This document shows, one piece after another, positions 17,519 to 26,283 of a stretch of DNA of 64,000 nucleotides. The notes beneath the pieces are model-generated. The model saw only the letters and a program-made list of their open reading frames with translations, had not been told where the DNA came from and ran no database searches. The DNA is taken from contig NZ_JADNBB010000009.1 of the NCBI RefSeq assembly GCF_015550595.1, positions 62,001 to 126,000 on the forward strand. The letters are read 5' to 3'. This stretch comes from Parabacteroides goldsteinii (GTDB lineage Bacteria; Bacteroidota; Bacteroidia; Bacteroidales; Tannerellaceae). Made by a program: the position numbers and the translations under genes. How positions within the stretch are numbered: position 1 is the stretch's first letter; the number at the start of each line of letters is the position of its first letter.

Positions 17519-19534
17519 TTACTTGATAGCTGGCATGTTGGCTTCTGTTGGCCAATAAGGATTTTGGTAGATTGGTGAATCTTCTATACTACCAGTATTG
17601 GATGTAATATCAAAATGCTGGATATTATATGGAGTCAGGTAATGCGCCATTGACCATGTATAGCCATCTTTTGCGATGGAGTTATTCACCTTTTCATATG
17701 GACGCAGGTATTTGCTGCGTGATGGTTCGGATACATTGGATGTGGCATTGTCCATACCATAGATCAATTGTGATGTTCCATCAGCATTTTTATACCAGTT
17801 TTGCATTTCACCCCAGATTTTGAAACCTTCAATGTGATAAGGAGTCTTTATCATCTGATCCATCGCTCTCCATCGACGCAGGTCCATATAACGCAATGCT
17901 TCTGCCATTAATTCGCTACGACGTTCCCGGCGGATATTATAAAGAGTAGGATTTATCAGCTGACCGGCTGAATAAGCACCCCAGTCGTTTAACCCTTCTT
18001 TACTCATATCAGTTGCAGCAATGGTTTTGTTATAATCAAGATCGATATGAGAACGTTGGCGGATTTGTCTCCAATAGCCTTGAGCCGTTCCATCCAAAAC
18101 TCCATCTCTTTCGTAACAAGCTTCCATATAGTTTAGTAAAGCCTCTGTTCCTCGAAATACCATAGCCCCTGTATAGTTTACAGTATTTCCGCATTGCTTC
18201 TGATCATAGCTGCCGCCTTTACGAATAGCATAACCGGTTGAGTATCCTTTCTCCGGATTACTGTTCAGGATAACGGGATATGGTTCGACAGGAACTGCCA
18301 TATCGCCTTCAGCTGCTTCAAACAGGATATTTTTTTGTCCCGGTTCTTTCAAGAAGATCGATAAGCGAGAATCACGGTCTTTGCGGATATCGGCAATTGT
18401 TTCATCACCATGATAACCGCTGCCGGCAGTATAAATCGGTAAGCCGTTGGCCATTAAGAAGCTTTCTACCATACCACGTGTGAGGCCGATTCCGTAATTA
18501 CCGTGTTGTCCGGCAGTTACAACATTGTGTGTCACACCCAGTGCTTTACTATACGGACGCCATAGTAATACTTCGCTGTAGCCCGACATATCTTCTGCCG
18601 AAAACATATCCATATAAGGGTTAGGAGCTTCTGAGATCGATTGTTGTACCAGACCTGTATTTTCAACCAAGGTTATTCCGTCTCCCAGTTCTTTAGCGGC
18701 TTCCATCGACTCGGTCAGGAAATAATTGATTTCTTTGTCGATATCTTCGGCCGGGAATTGATAATTCGCATTGTATTCTTTGCTCTTACCCGGCCATTCC
18801 GGTCCGTTGGGCACGAATGCCGTGTTTTTGAAGTATTTCAGCCAGGTTCCTTCAAACAAAGCTACCCGCGATTTGAGTAACAGGGCTGTTTCTTTATTCA
18901 GGCGTGTTTTGTCGGTCCCCATGCCTGACCCCATCAACATAATAGCCGAATCAAGATCGGAAATGATAAAACGAGCTACCTCGTTGCGCGGCGAGCGTTT
19001 GCTGGCCTCTACCAGTGACTCCATTTGATCGGGCACTGTGTTACGCACAATCGGAAAATCACCGAACATCTGATAGCGTTTGAAGTATTCGTGTGCACGT
19101 AAGAAATAGATTTCGCCGATATATTGACGGATCTTAGTGTCATCACCTGAAAGTGTTTTTTCATTATAGCGTGGCAGTACATTTTCCAGAAAGTAGTTAC
19201 AACTGTAAATGAACTTGAAGCGATAAGGATCATCATCCATTTTCTGTGACTGTTTCGTTTTCCATTGTCCGGTAATATATCGATCATTAAAACTGAAACT
19301 AGCTTGATTGTCGGTGTCTTTATCCTCACCAAAAAGACCGTAGCCGTAAGCATGATTAGGAAGTACATCTTTATACAACCCATTTGCATAAGAAGCCAGT
19401 TGTGCTTCTTCTACCAGATATTTTTCCGGTGAAATTGTTGACTTGGGCTCCTGATCCAGATAATCGTTACATGAGCTGAAAATTCCAAGTAATGCGGCTC
19501 CTGCTACATATTTGAATATATTGATTTGTGTCAT
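17519..19534 (-). CDS. SusD/RagB-family surface lipoprotein
   Basis: A 671-residue ligand-binding lipoprotein, long for the family. Cys22 follows LLGIFSS; NDYLDQEPKSTISPEKY is the classic SusD N-terminus. Canonical features include a TPR-like helical region (EIYFLRAHEYFKRYQMFGDFPIV), the R-x-x-R-N-E-V-A stretch and a C-terminal NIRRERRSELMAEALRYMDLRRW motif typical of RagB/SusD proteins. It follows its susC by 14 bases. The ligand is unknown; decayed glycosidase and phosphoesterase genes upstream hint at a former glycan locus. Confidence 0.93.
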   Translation of the reverse strand: MTQINIFKYVAGAALLGIFSSCNDYLDQEPKSTISPEKYLVEEAQLASYANGLYKDVLPNHAYGYGLFGEDKDTDNQASFSFNDRYITGQWKTKQSQKMDDDPYRFKFIYSCNYFLENVLPRYNEKTLSGDDTKIRQYIGEIYFLRAHEYFKRYQMFGDFPIVRNTVPDQMESLVEASKRSPRNEVARFIISDLDSAIMLMGSGMGTDKTRLNKETALLLKSRVALFEGTWLKYFKNTAFVPNGPEWPGKSKEYNANYQFPAEDIDKEINYFLTESMEAAKELGDGITLVENTGLVQQSISEAPNPYMDMFSAEDMSGYSEVLLWRPYSKALGVTHNVVTAGQHGNYGIGLTRGMVESFLMANGLPIYTAGSGYHGDETIADIRKDRDSRLSIFLKEPGQKNILFEAAEGDMAVPVEPYPVILNSNPEKGYSTGYAIRKGGSYDQKQCGNTVNYTGAMVFRGTEALLNYMEACYERDGVLDGTAQGYWRQIRQRSHIDLDYNKTIAATDMSKEGLNDWGAYSAGQLINPTLYNIRRERRSELMAEALRYMDLRRWRAMDQMIKTPYHIEGFKIWGEMQNWYKNADGTSQLIYGMDNATSNVSEPSRSKYLRPYEKVNNSIAKDGYTWSMAHYLTPYNIQHFDITSNTGSIEDSPIYQNPYWPTEANMPAIK

Positions 19535-19548
19535 GATTTTTTTCTTTA

Positions 19549-22500
19549 TTAGAGAGTTATACTTATACCGAAAGATATTGTTTTTGACAAGGGATAGGCA
19601 TTACCGTTTTTGTCGTCATCATCGCCTCCTCCAATGGTTTCAGGATCAAACATATTGGCAAGTGAAGTTCCAGTCCACAGGTTTTCACCGGAAATGAATA
19701 CGCGCAGTTTTGATACATAAAATTTATGTGTCATAGCCGTCGGTAACGTATAACCCAGTTGAATGTTTTTCAAACGGATATAAGCCGCATTCTGAATGTA
19801 AGAAGTTTGCTTCTGCTTATTTTTGTCGGAATCAAATACCGGACGAGGATAGTAGGCATCTAAATTTGCTGCCAGGTCGTTTGATTGTGCCGCACGGAAG
19901 TAATCGGTATGTTCTACAAAACCGGTAGAGTGCCAGAGACTGGAAGCGCCCCAGAAATAAGGACTACCTTGCCAGTAATCACGTTTCATTACTCCCTGGA
20001 AGAAAGCCCGGAAGTCGAATCCTTTGTAATCGGCACTCAGATCTACTCCGAATAAATAGCGGGGGGTATTGTTTCCTATTTTCTTCATGTCACCCATATC
20101 GTTATATTTATTTCCGCCATTATCGATTTTGCCGTCTCCGTTCAAATCTTTATACATGATATCACCTGCATCCCAGTTCGTTCCCAGTGCATTTTGTCCA
20201 CCGTTCGGAAGAGTTGCAAGATGTTGATCCATTTCTTCTTTTGATTTAGCAATTCCAATCGTTTCATATCCGTAGATATTGCCCATCACTTCTCCTGATT
20301 TATACTTATCTAACGTATTGGTAGGGTTTGGATAACGGGTGATTTTTGTACGCGAGTCCGAAAGGATGAACTTGGCACCATAGCCCAAACCGTTTCTCAA
20401 GCGGTCATTCCAACTGATGTCCAAGTCGAAGCCGTAAGTTTTCAAGTCTGTATTATTCGTTTTGGGGACTTCCAATCCGAGGATATAGGGTAATTCGGGA
20501 GCAGGTCCTACCATATCGAGCGTCATACGGTTATAGTAATCGAAAGATCCTGTCAGGCGGTTGTTGAATGCCCCAAAGTCGAAACCGAGATTCCAGTTAC
20601 GTACACGTTCCCAGCCTAAGGTTGAACTTATCAGCCCCGGCACTTCTGCCGTGTTAGGCTTCATTCCGTTTTGCAGCCATTCACCGTTGCTGGCTTTTAC
20701 GATCAGTGTCTGATAGGTAGGGTACCATTCTTTTGTATTCTGGTTTCCTAATTCACCATATGATCCGCGAATTTTAAATGTGCCAACATAATCGACAACC
20801 GGTTCCCAGAATTCTTCGCGTGCAATGTTCCATCCCAAAGAGAATGAAGGAAACCAGTTCCAGCGTTGTTCTCTGCGGAAACGGGAAGTTCCATCGTAGC
20901 GCAGGTTGACCTCTGCCAGATATCTTCCTTTATAATCGTAATTGATACGTCCGAAGAAGCCAGCGGTAGACCAAGCCTTGCGTGCACCGTTGACGGCTGG
21001 GGTTATCACATTACCGTAATAATCCAATCCGGTAGTGATATCGACTTCCGGCAGTCCCGCTATGATAATGCCATCGCGTTGCAAGCCGAACTCCGTATAT
21101 CTCAGTTGCTCGGTCTGGAAACCAACCATTCCTTTGAAATTATGTCCCGATTCCAAACTATGCGAATACTCCGTATAGGCATTAATATTCATATAATTTT
21201 CTTTCTTCTGATCTTCATGAACGTTTGAGTTCGAATCGTATACATACGGGTTACCGTTTATATCATGGTTATAAAGATACTGTTTGTCCCAGTGGCGGTT
21301 AGCCGAGAGAATGCGGTAATTGACGTCTATATGTGTTATCCAGTTTTTTACCGGCTCCAGGATCAGTGAAGCTTGTTGATAGATATTATCTGTTTGTGTT
21401 TTGTCCCGTCCGCCGTCTCTCAATCCTAATGCAGGAGAGGGAGAAGAGAACATAAAACCATTATCATCGTACAAAGGCAGTGTGGGCCATCCCTGGCGAG
21501 CCAGGTCGCGGAATAATTCACTTTTTAAAGCTGAAGGACGTCCGAAATCTTCACGGGTCAAACGGGAACTGTAATTGATTTTTGCCCAGTCGGTCAGTAT
21601 CACGTTGATCTTGGCTGTTGCCGTGTAGCGGTTGTAAGTATCCTGATTGAATTCCATCAGGCCATTTTGATCCAGATAATTCATCGACAAGTAATAGTTT
21701 ACCTTCTCCGATCCTCCATTCAAACTTAGGTTATGTTCCTGCGAGAAAGTCTGATCGCGGTAGAGAACATCATACCAGTCGGTATTGGCATTTCCCTGTG
21801 CATAACCGTCGTACCAATAGTTTCCGTTGGCAAGATTGACTGTTGATATTTTGCCTGTTTGATAGTCTTTAATACGCTGTAAATGATCCGGTTGAAAATA
21901 AGGTCCATCTCCTTTATTAATACAGGCGTCGTTATAGAAAGTTGCGAATGTGTAAGAGTCCATTTGTTTCGGCATTTTTACTGGACTTCCCCAGCGGAAA
22001 TTGTTGTTGTAATTAACTGTGGTTTTACCGCTTTTACCACTTTTAGTTGTTACCAAAATCACTCCGAACGGTGCACGTGAACCGTAGATAGATGAGGCAG
22101 CAACATCTTTCAGTACTGAAATGTTTTCGATATCCTGAGGATTGATAGAATTGATATCGCCTTCCATTCCATCGATTAATACGAGCGGGCCGCTTTCTGA
22201 TCCTTCGCCGATAGTTCCTGTACCACGAATATTCATATCCATCTTTTTGTCCAGTGTACCACTGGTTGTCGAGATTTGAAGACCCGGCACCATTCCTTGC
22301 ATGGCCTGTACCGCATTTTGTACCGGTCTTGATTCTAATGCTTCTGCATTAACCGTACCAACCGAACCTGTCAAATTTACTTTCTTTTGAGTACCGAAAC
22401 CGACCACAACGACTTCATCCAGCTTTTGTGTATCTTCTTGAAGTGTTATAGAGATGGAAACTTGTCCGGTGTACTTAATTTCCTGAGTGGCATAACCAAT

Positions 22501-22776
22501 AAAAGATATCTGAATAATATCTCCATTTTTCACTCCTTCCAATATGAATTGCCCATTCATATCGGTGATATTTCCGCTTGTTGTGCCTTTCACAACAACA
22601 GTAGCTCCGGCTACAGGGCCGAAGCTATCTGATACTATACCAGAAATTTTTCCTGTTTGCTGGAAAGCGCCTGTAATCGGTAAGACAGGTGTGACGTCTG
22701 AAGCGTAGCCAAACTCTCCGGAGCTTAGTGCGGCTGCCAATAAAATCAGACTGATAGGTTTGAATTTTTTCAACAT
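19549..22776 (-). CDS. SusC-like TonB-dependent outer-membrane receptor
   Basis: A 1075-residue receptor: signal peptide (LKKFKPISLILLAAALSS), CarboxypepD_reg-like domain (about 40-115), TonB-box-like LDEVVVVGFGTQKK, plug (MNIRGTGTIGEGSESGPLVLIDGMEG; SIYGSRAPFGVILVTTK) and a 22-strand barrel ending SFGISITL. It belongs to the classic glycan-type SusC branch, unlike the first and third receptors in the window, although its N-terminal domain is strikingly like that of the first. The susD gene follows. No clear -7 box is seen in the 100 bases upstream, where a broken susC ends. Confidence 0.94.
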   Translation of the reverse strand: MLKKFKPISLILLAAALSSGEFGYASDVTPVLPITGAFQQTGKISGIVSDSFGPVAGATVVVKGTTSGNITDMNGQFILEGVKNGDIIQISFIGYATQEIKYTGQVSISITLQEDTQKLDEVVVVGFGTQKKVNLTGSVGTVNAEALESRPVQNAVQAMQGMVPGLQISTTSGTLDKKMDMNIRGTGTIGEGSESGPLVLIDGMEGDINSINPQDIENISVLKDVAASSIYGSRAPFGVILVTTKSGKSGKTTVNYNNNFRWGSPVKMPKQMDSYTFATFYNDACINKGDGPYFQPDHLQRIKDYQTGKISTVNLANGNYWYDGYAQGNANTDWYDVLYRDQTFSQEHNLSLNGGSEKVNYYLSMNYLDQNGLMEFNQDTYNRYTATAKINVILTDWAKINYSSRLTREDFGRPSALKSELFRDLARQGWPTLPLYDDNGFMFSSPSPALGLRDGGRDKTQTDNIYQQASLILEPVKNWITHIDVNYRILSANRHWDKQYLYNHDINGNPYVYDSNSNVHEDQKKENYMNINAYTEYSHSLESGHNFKGMVGFQTEQLRYTEFGLQRDGIIIAGLPEVDITTGLDYYGNVITPAVNGARKAWSTAGFFGRINYDYKGRYLAEVNLRYDGTSRFRREQRWNWFPSFSLGWNIAREEFWEPVVDYVGTFKIRGSYGELGNQNTKEWYPTYQTLIVKASNGEWLQNGMKPNTAEVPGLISSTLGWERVRNWNLGFDFGAFNNRLTGSFDYYNRMTLDMVGPAPELPYILGLEVPKTNNTDLKTYGFDLDISWNDRLRNGLGYGAKFILSDSRTKITRYPNPTNTLDKYKSGEVMGNIYGYETIGIAKSKEEMDQHLATLPNGGQNALGTNWDAGDIMYKDLNGDGKIDNGGNKYNDMGDMKKIGNNTPRYLFGVDLSADYKGFDFRAFFQGVMKRDYWQGSPYFWGASSLWHSTGFVEHTDYFRAAQSNDLAANLDAYYPRPVFDSDKNKQKQTSYIQNAAYIRLKNIQLGYTLPTAMTHKFYVSKLRVFISGENLWTGTSLANMFDPETIGGGDDDDKNGNAYPLSKTISFGISITL

Positions 22777-22876
22777 AAATTATTACTATTTTATATGATA
22801 AAAAAGAGAATAGAAAACTTATTTATAAAAATGGATTATATTATGATTATTCTTGCATGCTGATAAGAAGAACAGC

Positions 22877-23563
22877 TCATACTGATATTGGAAGGATTTT
22901 CAAATGTAGCATTTCTTCTGGGGTTCTGAATGAGTAGACACCATTACCCAGTGACTGATACAAATTATTGACTGCTGTAGCATATTTGTAGGCATCCATG
23001 CGCTCTGACGGATAAGACAATGTATTGAAAGCGAAATTAGCCTGAAAATTCACACTTAGCTTTCTGGTTTTTCCTTGTTTTGTTGTGACTACAACGACAC
23101 CGTTACCGGCATTCATATAAACAGTCGTAGAGGTTGCATCCGTAGAACCGTAACCGAAAACAATCACCTCATCCAGCTTTTGAGTATCTTCCCTAAGGGT
23201 GATCCGTAAAGAATATTTGCTCCCTGCTGGTATAGATTGAGTCAAATAACCGATATAAGAGATTTTCAAAACGGCATCCTCAGGAAACTCTGAAGAGAAT
23301 CTCCCGTTTATATCTGTTATACCTTCATTTATAGTACCTTTTTGTACTACATTGGCTCCAATAGCAGGAAGACCTGTTTCATCAATAATGGTTCTGGATA
23401 TTTTTTTCTGATTTAGACCATTGTTCAACTCGGTAGTCGCCGAGTTGAACTGATCATGATCAGTTCCGGCATTTACATGACTGGAAAAAGGACCGGTGCT
23501 TAACAAAGTCGCTATAAACAAGTATCCTCCTCGTTTCCAAACACACCTTTTTGTATTTTCCAT
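22877..23563 (-). pseudogene. Gutted SusC-like receptor remnant
   Basis: 228 codons remain of a protein normally over 1000 residues. Signal peptide, CarboxypepD_reg-like domain (GLPAIGANVVQKGTINEGITDINGRF) and TonB-box region (LDEVIVFGYGS) are present, but the frame then jumps from the start of the plug straight to its end (AGNGVVVVTTKQGKTRK), losing about 100 residues, and stops after the first barrel strands. It is open yet cannot form a pore. It lies 100 bases upstream of the intact susC on the same strand. Confidence 0.85.
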
Positions 23564-23933
23564 AAAAACTAAGTTTAGTAAAAATTGTTTTACGCAATGT
23601 TTTCATTTGTAAAATTTCACAACAACAAAGTAAACTATGATCTCATTATCAGCAGGTATAATGTTTGCGTCAATAGTTTTTAAATTCGGAACGGATTCTC
23701 CAAATGCACCTCAAATTCGGAACCAAGAAGAAAACCATCTGCTATTTTGACAATAAATAACAATGCGAATATCAATGCTGAATAATAAAAACCCCGAAAG
23801 AGTATCTAAACTTTCGGGGGTCTGTTCTTAATATTTCCACTTAGGCTCATATCAAGACTTTGCTCTGACTACACCTTTCACTTTTGTCAAACCCGAATAA
23901 ATAACTCCGGATTCTTAAAGCCTGTTTAATAAA
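23564..23933. other. Intergenic region with repeats and a terminator
   Basis: No gene is seen. It contains two direct copies of AAATTCGGAAC (23682-23692 and 23713-23723, 31 bp apart) and a terminator at 23792-23819. The repeated motif resembles the multiple repeats at ends of some IS21-family elements, but no transposase is present. Confidence 0.4.
23792..23819 (-). terminator. Terminator for minus-strand transcript
   Basis: CCCCGAAAG, a 10-base loop and CTTTCGGGG; on the minus strand the stem is followed by a T-rich run. It would end the transcript of the metallophosphoesterase remnant. Confidence 0.75.
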
Positions 23934-24303
23934 TTATTTTTTAATGGCATACATCTCATTACCACGGTGAAAAGAAATATAAAAAAGATATATGACTCCA
24001 AATGACAGAATTACACTCAGGATAAAAGCCTTTGTCCAGTCAAAGTTTCCTTTATCATAAGGTGCTCCATCCAGATTATGATTTGCATCCAGGACAATGA
24101 ATTTCAGACAATTAAAGGTAAACGAATAATATGTTTTCTTATCGGCATCACCATGATTGGACGTATGCTGCAAAAAGTCCTCTTTGGAAATACTATCCAT
24201 GTCATGGATGCTGCTGACGGTCACATGATATTAAAGAAGGAGAAGCAGCCAACAACAACACTCCCCCACATGCCTTTTGCAAAAACAAACGTCTGTTCAT
24301 CAT
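23934..24303 (-). pseudogene. Metallophosphoesterase remnant
   Basis: Two out-of-frame pieces of a secreted calcineurin-like phosphoesterase. Piece one (24202-24303) is a signal/lipobox peptide starting MMNRRLFLQKACGG and ending SLISCDRQQHP before a stop. Piece two (within 23934-24224) contains HDMDSISKEDFLQHTSN, matching the region of the metal-binding GNHD motif (here SIHD), then FIVLDANHNLDGAPYDKGNFDW, a hallmark of this enzyme group. The N-terminal metal-binding part and the C-terminus are missing or frameshifted, so it is non-functional. A -7 box survives at 24470. Confidence 0.75.
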
Positions 24304-24469
24304 ATTATTAGTTTCATAGACTTACAAAGTTAATAAAAAGTCAATACCCTAAATTATAAAAAAACAACCAACCTGGATTTTATGTTAGTTGCAGATAATA
24401 CTACACCGTAATGTTTTAACCAGTTTGTCACTTTGACATTTATCCCCTCTGACAATTTCATATTTCGGG

Positions 24470-24477
24470 CAAAGATA
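24470..24477 (-). promoter_or_regulatory. -7 box upstream of phosphoesterase remnant
   Basis: TATCTTTG on the minus strand, about 165 bases before the remnant's ATG. Confidence 0.4.
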
Positions 24478-24890
24478 CATTACGGTCAAATACACAGCAT
24501 TCTCACGGACTTTTACACTATCAGGAACATACTAAAAGACGGATCAAACATGACTATTTAAAAGCATTCACTCCCTTTTTACATCTTACCGCACATCACA
24601 TCATAATAATCCAATCATATAGATAGTTAAAACCTTTGAGTATTAATAACCGATCCACAATCAAATCATGCTCGATAACATACTAATTTCCACCAAAAAT
24701 CATATTTTCTCTTCGAAAAGCAGCCTTATTTACAAATGTTAAGTCAGTACTTTTGAAGATAAAAGACCGGACTTTCAAAAATTTTCCTCCGGAACTATTA
24801 AAAAAACGTCCGAATGAAAAAATTCAAGGACTCCAAAACGACTAAATAGTTAATTATTACACTGAAACAAATACAGATGCAGCTTTTTTG

Positions 24891-24898
24891 TATCTTTG
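24891..24898 (+). promoter_or_regulatory. -7 box of a possible small transcript
   Basis: TATCTTTG on the plus strand directly after a T-run. Transcription from about 24905 would cover a 200-base leader and the 49-codon frame at 25106, and could end at the hairpin 25234-25273. Confidence 0.45.
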
Positions 24899-25105
24899 CG
24901 CGTCATAAAAAAAGACAATACAAACAACTTTTATTACAAACGAGCTAGTTTAATAAACAATCTGTCATTATCTATAAGAGAATTTTCCTGAGTATTCCGA
25001 GAGATATCTTATAGCTTTTCACACAAAAACAAAAAATATCTGTTATATGGATAGGGGTTTTTGAAAGATCTCTGTCTTAAAGATAAATTTTAAAAGAAGA
25101 TTGAA

Positions 25106-25255
25106 ATGAAATACATACTATTCATCGCTATGGATTTGGCAGTATATCCTTTTTTATTGTTATTCTATATCGCAAAATGCATCTTTGAGAAAATACAGCC
25201 GATAACATTAACACATTATAAAGATGGAAGAAAACAAGCCCTAAACAACCGTTAG
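25106..25255 (+). CDS. Possible small membrane protein, 49 residues
   Basis: The frame starts MKYILFIAMDLAVYPFLLLF: one hydrophobic helix of about 25 residues, then a basic tail ending in KQALNNR. An A/G-rich stretch (AAAAGAAGATTG) precedes the ATG. A -7 box lies 210 bases upstream, and the last codons overlap a hairpin. No family recognised. It lies within decayed DNA and may be a chance frame or part of a small RNA gene. Confidence 0.35.
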   Translation: MKYILFIAMDLAVYPFLLLFYIAKCIFEKIQPITLTHYKDGRKQALNNR

Positions 25256-25273
25256 AAGTTATTTAGGACTTGT
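25234..25273. terminator. Degenerate CCTAAA/TTTAGG hairpin
   Basis: 16-base arms with two mismatches and an 8-base loop. Same architecture and core as the perfect hairpin at 6005-6044. It lies between the 49-codon frame and the facing glycosidase remnant. Confidence 0.5.
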
Positions 25274-25290
25274 CATAAGTTGTTCTTAAA

Positions 25291-26085
25291 CTATTTAAAT
25301 TTTACGGACTCAAGCTTTACCGGTCCGATCAACCCCGTTTTCTGCAAGGGAGAATCAGGCAGGTAATCATTTATTCCAGCCCATGTTTCACGTTGTTCCT
25401 TCGGCAAATTTTTATCGCCGATCATACGATTCACCCAGGTATTGACTACATCGATACGAAGCACATTCTTTCCTTGCTTCAATGCGGAAGAGATATCCAC
25501 ATGATACGGCATCGTCCATGCTCCACCTACATATTCTTCATTAACCCACACTTTGGCCAGTTTATTTACTTCACCAAGATCCAGATAAATCTGTTCACCA
25601 TCGGATAATGAACGATCGAAATCAAATGTCGTTGTATAAATCATATTCCCTGAGAAATATTTGATACTATCATTTGATGACTGCGACAAATCCTGAAGTT
25701 CTTCCAGACGGATTGAAGCGGGGTTGGATAGTTTACCATTAAACTTCACATTCCATGCCTCTTTCAGTTCCGAGACTTTAACCGGCTGCGGGAAATTCTT
25801 TGCACCGGCTGTCGGTTCTCCCTTTTTCCTGAATACTATAAATCCACTTTCATAACCATGTAATGTCACTGGAACAGTTGTTCCCTTATCATCTGAAGTA
25901 AATTCTGTCAGCTCCCGTGTTCTACCTGTTATAGGATCGAATAATACCTCTTCCAGGCCGACACCGTTAAACAACATACCTTTACCCACTTGACCAGAAG
26001 TGACATTTGTACCATCGATCTTTCCCCATAATTCGGAAGCCATACTCTTCACCTGTTCGTCAGCTGCAGGCTGATTCTGCAGACT
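25291..26085 (-). pseudogene. C-terminal fragment of GH106-like glycosidase
   Basis: About 260 codons of the C-terminus of a large glycosidase resembling GH106 alpha-L-rhamnosidases. Visible: VKSMASELWGKIDGTNVTSGQVGKGM, then a galactose-binding-like domain with IYLDLGEVNKLAKVWVNEEYVGGAW, MPYHVDISSALKQGKNVLRIDVVNTW and the ending LQKTGLIGPVKLES. The catalytic part (normally several hundred residues more) is absent: upstream the homology stops near 26085, where a fragment of an ECF sigma gene begins on the other strand. The ATG at 26118 is therefore accidental. A GH2-type sugar-binding domain is the alternative label. Confidence 0.7.
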
Positions 26086-26099
26086 GGGAGAATGTGTTG

Positions 26100-26207
26100 G
26101 AGGAACAAATAAAAACAATAGACTATCGGATCCAACAAGCTTTAAATATATTACGCAAAGAATTAAAGGATTATCTTCCTCTCCTGTACTTTATTCACCT
26201 GGTCTGA
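26100..26207 (+). pseudogene. C-terminal remnant of an ECF sigma factor
   Basis: The last 35 codons read EEQIKTIDYRIQQALNILRK, then ELKDYLPLLYF. This matches the end of region 4.2 of Bacteroidetes ECF sigma-70 factors (SVKTVEYRI...ALKILRKELKDYLP). Everything before the second half of the DNA-recognition helix is gone. It abuts the glycosidase fragment head to head, showing that one deletion removed the 5' parts of both genes. Confidence 0.65.
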
Positions 26208-26250
26208 AGGTATATCGCACTGATATCTTCTTATTTTTCCCGATTATTCG

Positions 26251-26258
26251 TACCTTTG
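26251..26258 (+). promoter_or_regulatory. -7 box for DNA polymerase III delta' gene
   Basis: TACCTTTG on the plus strand, 26 bases before the ATG. Confidence 0.55.
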
Positions 26259-26283
26259 TTCTAACAATACAAAAAGAACATTC

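Larger units (their letters stand above)
24304..25105. other. AT-rich non-coding stretch
   Basis: About 800 bases without a supported gene. Contents noted: a minus-strand -7 box (24470-24477) facing the phosphoesterase remnant, and a plus-strand -7 box (24891-24898) followed by a long leader with inverted repeat CTATAAGA (24972-24979) and TCTTATAG (25007-25014). The rest shows no coding signal I can recognise. Confidence 0.5.

Noticed and set aside
26118-26118. ATG at 26118 as the true start of a 275-residue glycosidase-domain protein
   Set aside because: The first dozen residues have no homology and overlap the sigma-factor fragment; no signal peptide, whereas such proteins are secreted.
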